Assembly: GCA_002049455.2 (NCBI GenBank)
Contig: KV919236.1
Span: 1-42,938 of the forward strand
Reading direction: 5' to 3'
Source of the DNA: Porphyra umbilicalis
Taxonomy: Eukaryota; Rhodophyta; Bangiophyceae; Bangiales; Bangiaceae
Length of the DNA stretch: 42,938 nucleotides
Both the position numbers and the translations under genes were made by a program. The notes below the pieces were generated by a model. That model did not search any database. It was not told the DNA's origin and worked only from the letters and a program-made list of their open reading frames with translations. Below are positions 32,567 to 42,938 of the stretch, piece after piece (the first letter of the stretch is position 1; every line of letters begins with the position of its first letter).

Positions 32567-33417
32567 CTCCCCCCAGTACCCCAGGGATAATTCCTCCCAC
32601 CCGGTCAAATTCCCGTCATCGAAAGTCCATGCAAGGCTCTCCGGGGACGATCTGACCGAGGGGCCTAAAGCCCTTTAGACCCCTCTCATGAAGAGGGGTC
32701 TAAAGCCCTTTAGCCCCATGTCCAGAGGTCGGTTTTTCAACCGACCACCGATGGGGCCAAAGCAGACCCGCGAGGATGCCAGAGGCACCTCCGGGCCTCC
32801 CTGATGCCCGTAGGACCCCATCCGGTCCATCGGGCACCACCCCCACAGTGACCATTCTGGCCAGGGGCTAAAGCCCTTTAGCCCCATGTCCAGAGGTCGG
32901 TTTTTCAACCGACCTCCAATGGGGCCAAAACAGGCCCGCGAGGATGCCGGAGGCATCTCCGGGCCTCCCTGGTGCCCGTAGGACCCCATCCGGTCCATCG
33001 GGCACCACCCCCACAATGACCGTTCTCACGGCGGGGCTAAAGCCCTTTAGACCCCTTCCAAAACTCGGTTTTTCAACCGACCTCGGAAAGGGCCCAGGAA
33101 GGACCGGGCAGGTGCCCTGACCACGCCCGACCCGTCCGGGTGCCCGTACGACCACATCCGGCCCGTCGGGCACCACCAGAAGAGGGCCCAAAGCACTTTA
33201 GCCCCATCGCCACGTGTTGCACCGACACCACGTGTTGCAACGGCACCACGTGTTGCAACAGCGCCACGTGTTGCAACTGCGCCACGTGTCGGTCCCGGAA
33301 CGATCTTCCAGGTCGCGACATCCGGGCCCGAATTCTTGAAATCGGCGCCCGGGCCCGCCCAGCCGGATGCGCTAAAGCCCTTTAGCGCCTAAAAGCCGGG
33401 CAGTGTGACGACGTGCG
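32567..33417 (-). other. Long 3' non-coding region of Copia unit 2
   Basis: Same length and structure as 27019-27869: polypurine tract at the LTR, three hairpin/palindrome modules, and the five-copy CACGTG array at 33210-33290. Differences are a few substitutions, for example GGGCCTAAAG for GGGTCTAAAG near 32663. Confidence 0.75.
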
Positions 33418-36400
33418 TTAGCACGCCAGGTCGGGCTCAAGCGCGCCCGCCGCCACGCCCAAGTCGGGCCCGACACCCGCTGCGTCACGGAAGGCCTTGA
33501 ACGCCGGCCCCGGCAGCGCCTTGGTGAGCCCGTCCGCGGGCATCTCAGCACTCGGCAGGAAGTAAAAGGTCACGTCGCCGCGCGCCACGTAATCGCGCAC
33601 CATGTGGTACGCGACGTCCACGTGCTTGGTGCGCCCCGTTGCCTCGGGGTTGTTGACGAGCGCCAGGCACGCCTGGTTGTCTTCCCCCATGGGAACGGCA
33701 CCGCCGTCGACGCCAAGCGCCGATAAGAGCTTGCGAAGCCAAAGGGCCTCCTTGGTCGCCATCGCGGCGGCCACGTACTCGGCCTCAGCCGTCGACGTTG
33801 CCACCGTCGACTGGCGCTTGCTCGCCCACGAGACCGGCCCCGCCGTTGAGTGTGAAGATGAAACCCGTCGTCGACCGACGAGCGTCAACGTCGCCCGCCC
33901 AGTCGGCGTCGACGTACCCTTGGAGAGGCTTGTAGGTGCCGTACGCGACCCCGAGGCGCGTAGCCCCGCGAAGGTACCGAAGCACCCCCTTGGCCGCGCG
34001 CATGTGGTCCTCCTCGGGGCAGGCCATGTAGCGCGACAGCACGCCCACGGCAAAGGCAATGTCCGGCCTTGTCGTTGTAGAGAGATAAAGCAGGGAGCCG
34101 ACAAGTTCGGCATATCGGTTGCCGTCGGGCAAGAGGTTCTCCCCCGTCTTGGCCAGCTTGGCCCCCGACACCATTGGCGTCTTGTTGGGCGTGGAGTTGG
34201 ACATTCCAAACGCCTCAAGGAGTGCGATTACATGCCCCGGGTTGCTCAGGGTGAGCGTCTTGGCTGCCCGGTCTCGCATTACCTTCATGCCGATGAAGTC
34301 CTTGACCTCCCCCATGTCGCGCACGTCGAACGTCGCCGACACCGAGTTCTTTACCGCTTGAACCCCGTCGAGGCTCTTGCCCGCAACGATGAGATCGTCC
34401 ACGTAGACGAGGATGTAAACCAGCCCGTGAACCGGGTGGCTCCACGTGTAGAGGCACGGGTCCACCTTGGACCGGACTGCCCCCATAGCCTTGAGCTCTT
34501 TGTCGAGCTTGATGCCCCACAGGCGCCCCGCCTGCTTTCTCCCATACAGAGCTAGGTTGAGACGGAAGACCTCATGTGCCTCCCCCGGCTCGGTGCCTTC
34601 CGGAAGGTTGATGTACATCTCCTTGTCCATCTTGGCGTTGAGGAAGGCCGTCTTGACGTCCACGTGGTGAACCTCCCAGTCCTTGGCCGCGGCCACCGCG
34701 AAGAGTGCGCGTGTTGTTGCCGAGCTGGGCACTGGCGCCCACGTCTCGTCAAAATCACGCCCCGGCACTTGGTTGAAGCCTTGCGCGACCAGGCGCGCCT
34801 TGTACCTCTTCACGTTGCCTTCCGAATCGCGCTTGATGTCGTACACGTACCGAGTCTTGACGGCCTTGCGCTTGTTGTTGTTCTTTGTCTTGGACCAGGT
34901 ACCAAGCTTCTTGTGCGCCAGGTACTCTTCCTTCTCTGCCGCCTTCCATAGCGGCCAGTCCGAGCGTGCACGCGCCTCCTTCGCGTTGGTCGGCGGCTTG
35001 CTCAGGTCCCAGGCAGACTTAGCGTCACCAAATGGCCCCGCTGCCACGTACGCCTTCGGGTTGCTCTCCCACCAGGTAACTTTTGGTGCCGGCTTGCGCT
35101 TGGACCGCCGGGGTGCTTGAGCCCCGTCGTCATCACTCTCCGTTGTGGAGTCAGGCAGCACTTGGTGCCCTTCTTGAGCCGACGCGTCCTCGTTTTCGTC
35201 ATCATCATCGCCGTCTTCCGCGTCATGGACGGCCTCCTTGTCCGGCGCGCCGTCGCTCTCTGAAGACTGCTGCGGAGCATACTCGTCCCCGCTGGGGACT
35301 TCCGCGTCCAGCATGTTCATCGCACCGTCCTCCTTGTCACCATCCGTCCACGCCGTCAGGCGAGGACTGGCGCTTGAACCAGAAGCAGACGTCTTGTTCA
35401 TGGTCTTGCTTGGGATCTCCTCCATGAGCACGTCTCGGCGCTCGAAGATCTTATTTGAATCATCCTCGAGGATGCGGTAGGCCTTTCCACCAACGGTATA
35501 GCCAACAAAACGGCCAACATCTGTCCTTGGTTCCAGCTTGCGCTGCTGCTGCTTGGGCTTGAGAGCCCAGGCCCGGCTCCCCCAGACGCGAAATCCCTTC
35601 ACGTCAGGGCGTCGCCCCGTAAGCGCCTCAAGGGGCGTCACATCTTGCCCGGCCTTGGGGGACCGGTTTAGCACGTGGATTACCGAGGAGAGCGCCTCAG
35701 CCCACAGCTCCTCTTCCGCACCAGCGTCCAGCAGTGCCGCGCGAACGCGCTCCATGATGTAGCGGTTGGCACGCTCCGCCTTGCCGTTCTGCTGCGATGA
35801 GTATGGCGCCGTCTTCTCCGACGTGATGCCCTTGTTGTCATACCACGCCTTGAGATCGTGGCTGACGTACTCCTTTGCGCCATCGTGGCGCACCCGCTTC
35901 ACTTTGAGCCCGGTGAGGGTCTCAAGCTGCGTAATGCGGGCCTTGATGACGTCCGGTACCATCCTCTTCGTCTTGATGGGCGTCGCCGTAATGAAGCCAG
36001 TAGAGTCCTCCATCAGCGTCATGAAGTATACTGAACCGCCCAACGACTCCGTCAAGGGCCCATCGACGTCGGTGTGAACCAACTCGCACTTGGTGCTCGT
36101 TGTAGTGGAGCGATGATGCGGGGAACGCGCCATCTTGCCGTCAACACACGGGACACACACCGTGCCAAGGATGCGCTTGGCGTCCGCCACCGAAGCTGGA
36201 ATCCCGTCGACCATCCCGACCACTCGCTTGAGGTTCTCGAAGCCCAAGTGGTTGAACCTGCGGTGCCACAGCTCCGCCTCGCCGTCCATGCGTGTTGAGG
36301 CGGCGCTTGCCGACGCCTTGACCGGCGTCACCTTGAGCACGTAGTTCTCGGACTCGTTGACCGAACCGATGATAGACGCGTTGCTCAACACCCCGCTTGA

Positions 36401-37591
36401 GAGTACCGCCTCTCCATCGCTGAGGATGTAGCAGGCGTCTCCGACAAACACCACCGCTCCGCCGCGGCGGTCGACCGCACGCACAGACAACAGGTTGTCC
36501 GTGAGGTCTGGCACGAGCATGGCCTCACCGAGGACCATTCGTACCTTGGTGTTGCCCGCCCCCACGTCCATGGAGACGTATCCGTGCCCCTTAATGGACA
36601 CCTTGTGACCGTCAGCCAGAGTGACCTTGGCCCCGCTTCCCGATGTCTTGACGGTGAAGCCCTTGTCCCCGGCGGCCATATGGTTGGTCGCGCCGGAGTC
36701 CAGCACCCAGGTAGACATCCCACTGGTGCTCTCGGGAGTCTTGTGCTCCCCTTCCTGGCCTGCCGACGCGGCGTAGGCCAATGCGGCACGGGGAGGTGCA
36801 CCGCCGCCCCCGCCACCATCCCGACGCCCGCCGCTTGGCTTCTTGTTGCCCTTGGCGTCGTCGGCCTTCTTCTTGAGGCAGTCGCGCTTCATATGCCCTC
36901 TCTTGTCGCAGTAGTAGCACACGACCGCCTTCTTGTCCCACGGCTTCTTGGTAGCCGATGCCGCAAACGCTTGCGACTTGACGCCAGTCGACGACAACGA
37001 CCGCCCTCGGCTGGCCCGCTGCTCCACCGTGAGCAGCTTGGCGCTAACTTCGGCGAGGTTGCGCTTCCCGTCCATGTTCTCCAGCACGGTCTTGATCATG
37101 TCGTACTCTGTTGGAAGACCCGACAGGATCTGCAGCACGAGTGTGTTCTCGTCCACCTGGTTGCCCAGCATGGCGAGTTCTTGGCGGAGGCCCTTGGCGC
37201 GCGACGTGTACTTGATGATGTTCTCGTCGCCGTCCTTCTTGAGGTTGCTCAGCTCGTGCATGAGCTGCAGCAGCCGTGCGTTGTCACGCGCCTCAAAGAT
37301 GTCCTTGAGCGCGTCCCACGCGTCCTTGGCTGTACTGACCGCCGTCACCGAATGGAGATGAACCGGCTTGACCGACATCTGGATGGTCGCCAACGCCGAC
37401 TCGTTCATGATGTCCCACGCGTCCGCCACCAAGTTGCCCTTGGAATCACTCCCGGACGCGGGGCGGTCCGTCACGACCGCCGACCAGACCTTCTCCTTGA
37501 TAAGCTGTGCACGGCAGTACACGGCCCAGACCTTGTAATCGTCGTCCAGCTGCGCAAAGCGAGGGCCACCGTAGCGCCCGTACTCCGACAT
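33418..37591 (-). pseudogene. Copia gag-pol, unit 2 (same RNase H frameshift)
   Basis: Same layout and length as unit 1, displaced by 5,548 bp: ATG at 37591, CCHC knuckle, DSGA protease, D-D35-E integrase, YVDD reverse transcriptase, then a frameshift at the four-C run 33838-33841 and the RNase H remainder to the stop at 33418. It keeps SVYFMT, APQQSS, AEKEEYL and AVGVLSRYM, three of which also occur in unit 3, so unit 1 holds the newer substitutions. All other catalytic motifs are intact. Confidence 0.95.
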
Positions 37592-37733
37592 GAAGACAAC
37601 AACCGCGCCCCGAGGCGCGACACTGACGACGTGGGAGGCTAAGACCGCCCGCCCGACGCCGGAACACACAGCAGCCCAACGAGCGCCGTCCCGCAAACGA
37701 TAGAGCGGAAGACGACGATCACCACCAGCGACA

Positions 37734-37747
37734 CTGGGCCCATAACC
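37734..37747 (-). other. Primer-binding site of Copia unit 2
   Basis: GGTTATGGGCCCAG on the minus strand, adjoining LTR3. Confidence 0.92.
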
Positions 37748-38114
37748 TGTGAAGTCGATGATGTTGAGTGGGTGCGTTATTTTACTAGGCACTGCGTTCC
37801 CAGGCCTGCGAAGGCGTGCCTGATATCCCCCAGGCCGCCTCAGCCGCAGAGCCTTCCCAGGCACCCCCAATGGCGCGGCCGACAAGGCCCGCACGGCACC
37901 TCCCAGGGCAGCTCCCGCACCTCCGGAGGGCGCCCACAGCCTCACACTCCAGGCGCCGCTCCCCACACAAATCTCCCCCGGAGCTCAACCCCTAATGGGT
38001 TCCCCGCTGAAAGATCTACAATCAAGTACATGCAGTGTCACCACACAAATACAAAGACTTACGACTTACGCAAGGGCCAATTGTCCCTGGGGGACTGCGG
38101 AAGTACACTTCACA
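37748..38114 (-). repeat. Copia family 2 LTR3 (shared by units 2 and 3)
   Basis: 367 bp. Nearly identical to LTR1 and LTR2 (differences near 38018 and 38041), although unit 3 beside it is decayed. So its sequence history follows unit 2. Confidence 0.92.
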
Positions 38115-38959
38115 CTCCCCCCAGTACCCCAGAGATAATTCCTCCCACCCGGTCAAATTCCCGTCATCGAAAGTCCATGCAAGGCTCTCCGGGGACGATC
38201 TGACCAGGGGTCTCAAGCCCTTTAGACCCCTTTCATGCAGAGGGGTCTAAAGCCCTTCAGCCCCATGTCCAGAGGTCGGTTTTTCAACCGACCTCCGATG
38301 GGGCCCAAGCAGACCCGCGAGGATGCCAGAGGCACCTCCGGGCGTCCCTGATGCCCGTAGGACCCCATCCGGTCCATCGGCACCACCCCCACAGTGACCG
38401 TTCTGGCCGGGGGTCTAAAGCCCTTTAGCCCCATGTCGAGAGTCGGTTTTTCAACCGACCTTCGATGGGGCCAAAACAGGCCCGCGAGGATGCCGGAGGA
38501 ATCTCCGGGCCTCCCTGGTGCCCGTAGGACCCCATCCGGTCCATCGGGCACCACCCCCACAATGACCGTTCTCACGGCGGGGCTAAGCCCTTTAGCCCCT
38601 TCCAAATCTCGGTTTTTCAACCGACCTCGAAAGGGCCCAGGAAGGACCGGGCAGGTGCCCTGACCACGCCCGACCCGTCCGGGTGCCCGTACGACCACAT
38701 CCGGCCCGTCGGGCACCACCGGAAGAGGGCCCAAAGCACTTTAGCCCCATCGCCACGTGTTGCACCGACACCACGTGTTACAACCGTACCACGTGTTGCA
38801 ACAGCGCCACGTGTTGCAACAGCGCCACGTGTCGGTCCCGGAACGATCTTCCAGGCCGCGACATCCGGGCCCGAATTCTTGAAATCGGCGCCCGGCCCGC
38901 CCAGCCGGATGCGCTAAAGCCCTTTAGCGCCCCAAAGCCGGGCAGTGTGACGACGTGCG
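38115..38959 (-). other. 3' non-coding region of Copia unit 3
   Basis: Same modules as in units 1 and 2, with many small changes: palindromes partly broken (CTCAAGCCC, AAAGCCCTTCAG), hairpins kept, and the CACGTG array at 38753-38831 with one unit altered to CACGTGTTACAACCGTAC. Confidence 0.7.
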
Positions 38960-41900
38960 TTAGCACGCCGGGTCGGCTCAAGCGCGCCCGCCGCCGCGCC
39001 CAAGTCGGGCCCGACACCCGCTGCGTCACGGAAGGCCTTGAACGCCGGCCCCGGCAGCGCCTTGGTGAGCCCGTCCGCGGGCATCTCAGCGCTCGGCAGG
39101 AAGTAAAAGGTCACGTCGCCGCGCGCCACGTAATCGCGCACCATGTGGTACGCGACGTCCACGTGCTTGGTGCGCCCCGTTGCCTCGGGGTGTTGACGAG
39201 CGCCAGGCACGCCTGGTTGTCTTCCCCCATGGGAACGGCACCGCCGTCGACGCCAAGCGCCGATAAGAGCTTGCGGAGCCAAAGGGCCTCCTTGGTCGCC
39301 ATCGCGGCGGCCACGTACTCGGCCTCAGCCGTCGACGTTGCCACCGTCGACTGGCGCTTGCTCGCCCACGAGACCGGCCCGCCGTTGAGGGTGAAGATGA
39401 AACCCGTCGTCGACCGACGAGCGTCAACGTCGCCCGCCCAGTCGGCGTCGACGTACCCTTGAGAGGCTTGTAGGTGCCGTACGCGACCCCGAGGCGCGTA
39501 GCCCCGCGAAGGTACCGAAGCACCCCCTTGGCCGCGCGCATGTGGTCCTCCTCGGGGCAGGCCATGTAGCGCGACAGCACGCCCACGGCAAAGGCAATGT
39601 CCGGCCTCGTCGTTGTAGAGAGATATAGCAGGGAGCCGACAAGTTCGGCATATCTGTTGCCGTCGGGCAAGAGGTTCTCCCCCGTCTTGGCCAGCTTGGC
39701 CCCCGACACCATTGGCGTCTTGTTGGGCGTGGAGTTGGACATTCCAAACGCCTCAAGGAGTGCGATAACATGCCCGGGTTGCTCAGTGTGAGCATTTTGG
39801 CCGCCCGGTCTCGCATTACTTCATGCCGATGAATGTCCTTGACCTCCCCCATGTCGCGCACGTCGAACGTCGCCGACACCGAGTTCTTGACCGCTTGAAC
39901 CCCGTCGAGGCTCTTGCCCGCAACGATGAGATCGTCCACGTAGACGAGGATGTACACCAGCCCGTGCACCGGGTGGCTCCATGTGTAGAGGCACGGGTCC
40001 ACCTTGGACCGGACTGCCCCCATAGCCTTGAGCTCTTTGTCGAGCTTGATGCCCCACAGGCGCCCGGCCTGCTTTGTCCCATACAGAGCTAGGTTGAGAC
40101 GGAAGACATCATGTGCCCCCCGGCTCGGTGCCGTCCGGAAGGTTGATGTACATCTCCTTGTCCATCTTGGCGTTGAGGAATGCCGTCTTGACGTCCACGT
40201 GGTGAACCTCCCAGTCCTTGGCCGCGGCCACCGCGAAGAGTGCGCGCGTTGTTGCCGAGCTGGGCACTGGCGCCCACGTCTCGTCAAAATCACGCCCCGG
40301 CACTTGGTTGAAGCCTTGCGCGACCAGGCGCGCCTTGTACCTCGTCACGTTGCCTTCCGAATCGCGCTTGATGTCGTACACGTACCGAGTCTTGACGGCC
40401 TTGCGCTTGTTGTTGTTCTTGGTCTTGGACCAGGTACCAAGCTTCTTGTGCGCCAGGTACTCTTCCTTCTCTGCCGCCTTCCATAGCGGCCAGTCCGAGC
40501 GTGCACGCGCCTCCTTCGCGTTGGTCGGCGGCTTGCTCAGGTCCCAGGCAGACTTAGCGTCACCAAATGGCCCCGCTGCCACGTACGCCTTCGGGTTGCT
40601 CTCCCACCAGTAACCTTTGGTGCCGGCTTGCGCTTGGACCGCCGGGGTGCTTGCGCCCCGTCGTCATCGCTCTCCGTTGTGGAGTCAGGCACACTTGGTG
40701 CCCTTCTTGAGCCGCCGCGTCCTCGTTGTCGTCATCATCATCGCCGTCTTCCGCGTCATGGACGGCCTCCTTGTCCGGCGCTCGTCGCTCTCTGAAGACT
40801 GCTGCGGAGCATACTCGTCCCGCTGGGGACTTCCGCGTCCAGCATGTTCATCGCACCGTCCTGCTTGTCACCATCCGTCCACGCCGTCAGGCGAGGACTG
40901 GCGCTTGAACCAGAAACAGACGTCTTGTTCATGGTCTTGCTTGGGATCTCCTCCATGAGCACGTCTCGGCGCTCGAAGATCTTGTTTGAATCATCCTCGA
41001 GGATGCGGTAGGCCTTTCCACCAACGGTGTAGCCAACAAAACGGCCAACATCTGTCCTTGGTTCCAGCTTGCGCTGCTGCTGCTTGGGCTTGAGAGCCCA
41101 GGCCCGGCTCCCCCAGACGCGAAATCCCTTCACGTCAGGGCGTCGCCCCGTGAGCGCCTCAAGGGGCGTCACATCTTGCCCGGCCTTGGGGGACCGGTTG
41201 AGCACGTGGATGACCGAGGAGGCGCCTCAGCCCACAGCTCCTCTTCCGCACCGGCGTCCAGCAGTGCCGCGCGAACGCGCTCCATGATGTAGCGGTTGGC
41301 ACGCTCCGCCTTGCCGTTCTGCTGCGATGAATACGGCGCCGTCTTCTCTGACGTGATGCCCTTGTTGTCATACCACGCCTGAGGTCGTGGCTGACGTACT
41401 CCTTTGCGCCATCGTGGCGCACCCGCTTCACTTTGAGCCCGGTGAGGGTCTCAAGCTGCGTAATGCGGGCCTTGATGACGTCCGGTACCATCCCCTTCGT
41501 CTTGATGGGCGTCGCCGTGATGAAGCCAGTAGAGTCCTCCATCAGCGTCATGAAGTATACTGAACCGCCCAACGACTCCGTCAAGGCCCATCGACGTCGG
41601 TGTGAACCAACTCGCACTTGGTGCTCGTTGTAGTGGAGCGATGATGCGGGGAACGCGCCATCTTGCCGTCAACACACGGGACACACACCGTGCCAAGGAT
41701 GCGCTTGGCGTCCGCCACCGAATCTGGAATCCCGTCGACCATCCCGACCACTCGCTTGAGGTTCTCGAAGCCCAAGTGGTTGAACCTGCGGTGCCACAGC
41801 TCCGCCTCGCCGTCCATGCGTGTTGAGGCGGCGCTTGCCGACGCCTTGACCGGCGTCACCTTGAGCACGTAGTTCTCGGACTCGTTGACCGAACCGATGA

Positions 41901-42938
41901 CAGACGCGTTGCTCAACACCCCGCTTGAGAGTACCGCCTCTCCATCGCTGAGGATGTAGCAGGCGTCTCCGACAAACACCACCGCTCCGCGCGGCGGTCG
42001 ACCGCACGAACAGACAAGAGGTTGTCCGTGAGTTCTGGCACGAGCATGGCCTCACCGAGGACCATTCGTACCTTGGTGTTTCCCGCCCCACGTCCATTGA
42101 GACGTATCCGTGCCCCTTAATGGACACCTTGTGACCGTCAGCCAGAGTGACCTTGGCCCCGCTCCCCTACGTCTTGACGGTGAAGCCCTTGTCCCCGGCG
42201 GCCATATGGTTGGTCGCGCCGGAGTCCAGCACCCAGGTCGACATCCCTTGGTGCTCTTGGGAGTCTTGTGCTTCCCGCCTGGCCTGCCGACGCGGCGTAG
42301 GCCAATGCGGCACGGGGAGGTGCACCACCGCCCCCGCCACCATCCCGAAGCCCGCCGTTTGGCTTCTTGTCGCCCCTCGCGTCGTCGGCCTTCTTCGTGA
42401 GGCATTCGCGCTGCATATGCCCATTCTTGTCGCAGTTGTAGCACACGACCGCCCTCTTGTCCCACGGCTTCTTGGTAGCCGATGCCGCAAACGCTTGCGA
42501 CTTGACCCCAGTCGACGACGACGACCGCCCTCGGCTGGCCGCTGCTCCACCGTGAGCAGCTTGGCGCTAACTTCGGCGAGGTTGCGCTTCCCGTCCATGT
42601 TCTCCAGCACGGTCTTGATCATGTCGTACTCTGCTGGAAGACCCGACAGGATCTGCAGCACGAGTGTGTTCTCGTCCACCTGGTTGCCCAGCATGGCGAG
42701 TTCTTGGCGGAGGCCCTTGGCGCGCGACGTGTACTTGATGATGTTCTCGTCGCCGTCCTTCTTGAGGTTGCTCAGCTCGTGCATGAGCTGCAGCAGCCGT
42801 GCGTTGTCGCGCGCCTCAAAGATGTCCTTGAGCGCGTCCCACGCGTCCTTGGCCGTACTGACCGCCGTCACCGAATGGAGATGAACCGGCTTGACCGACA
42901 TCTGGATGGTCGCCAACGCCGACTCGTTCATGATGTCC
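38960..42938 (-). pseudogene. Copia gag-pol, unit 3 (many frameshifts, truncated by window)
   Basis: All Copia domains are recognisable in order but spread over all three minus frames: gag (42931-42540), CCHC knuckle as CYNCDKNGHMQREC, protease DSGATNHM, integrase, RT with YVDD, and RNase H. I noticed about fifteen single-base losses relative to units 1 and 2, for example near 39190, 39462, 39775, 39818, 40118, 40691, 41220, 41389 and 41585. The RNase H site that is shifted in units 1 and 2 is in frame here, with three C at 39378-39380. The start of gag and the 5' LTR lie beyond the window. Confidence 0.9.

Larger units (their letters stand above)
26652..42938 (-). mobile_element. Tandem array of three Copia family 2 units sharing LTRs
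   Basis: Order on the plus strand: LTR1 (26652-27018), internal 1 (27019-32199), LTR2 (32200-32566), internal 2 (32567-37747), LTR3 (37748-38114), internal 3 (38115 to window end). All are on the minus strand. LTR1, LTR2 and LTR3 start exactly 5,548 bp apart. Internal 1 and 2 differ by few bases; internal 3 is decayed and about 25 bp shorter over the compared part. The array interrupts the RT of the family 1 Copia; ATGAC at 26647-26651 is the expected half of a 5-bp target duplication. Confidence 0.93.

Noticed and set aside
36584..37642. A 352-codon plus-strand frame opposite the Copia gag (also 31036-32094)
   Set aside because: Exact shadow of the gag/protease region on the opposite strand, with no domain of its own.

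Overview
This window is a nuclear segment of a GC-rich eukaryote, built almost entirely of nested mobile-element remains and low-complexity repeats. I found no convincing host gene, no rRNA, no CRISPR array and no bacterial-style operon. The eukaryotic assignment rests on Ty1/Copia and Ty3/Gypsy (chromodomain) retrotransposons, a hAT transposase with a likely GT-AG intron, and primer-binding sites that match eukaryotic initiator tRNA-Met. High GC plus abundant Copia/Gypsy/hAT would suit a GC-rich alga (for example a bangiophyte red alga) or a similar protist. I cannot settle the lineage from sequence alone.

Layout. 1-2.1 kb: non-coding, holding one arm (364-1087) of a 0.7-kb inverted repeat whose partner lies at 21344-22062. 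2.1-4.9 kb (+): a broken gag-like gene of an LTR retrotransposon, interrupted by a 337-bp TRIM (miniature LTR element) at 3478-3814. 5.2-8.2 kb (-): a decayed Gypsy pol (RT, RNase H, integrase, chromodomain) interrupted by a solo LTR. 10.1-13.1 kb (+): a decayed hAT transposase gene interrupted by a second solo LTR of the same family. 13.5-15.3 kb: degenerate Ala/Thr/Asp-rich repeat sequence. 15.3-18.5 kb: G/C-rich non-coding DNA with a 393-bp direct repeat and two strong fold-back hairpins. 19.2-23.2 kb: an 85-bp minisatellite split by a 2,097-bp non-autonomous hAT element with a perfect 8-bp target duplication. 23.5-26.65 kb (+): the 5' part of a Copia element with its 5' LTR, cut off inside reverse transcriptase. 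26.65-42.94 kb (-): a head-to-tail array of three units of a second Copia family sharing LTRs (LTR-internal-LTR-internal-LTR-internal), inserted in that reverse transcriptase. Units 1 and 2 are nearly identical with an exact period of 5,548 bp. Unit 3 is decayed and runs off the window.

How it fits together. The order of insertion can be read directly: minisatellite then hAT element; Gypsy pol and hAT gene then solo LTRs; gag then TRIM; Copia (23.5 kb) then the tandem Copia array. The Copia elements and the TRIM all carry the same 14-nt site next to the LTR. It is complementary to the anticodon arm of initiator tRNA-Met, which indicates half-tRNA priming of the Drosophila copia type. No element here looks fully autonomous: the Gypsy relic has lost catalytic residues, and the two youngest Copia units share one frameshift in RNase H.
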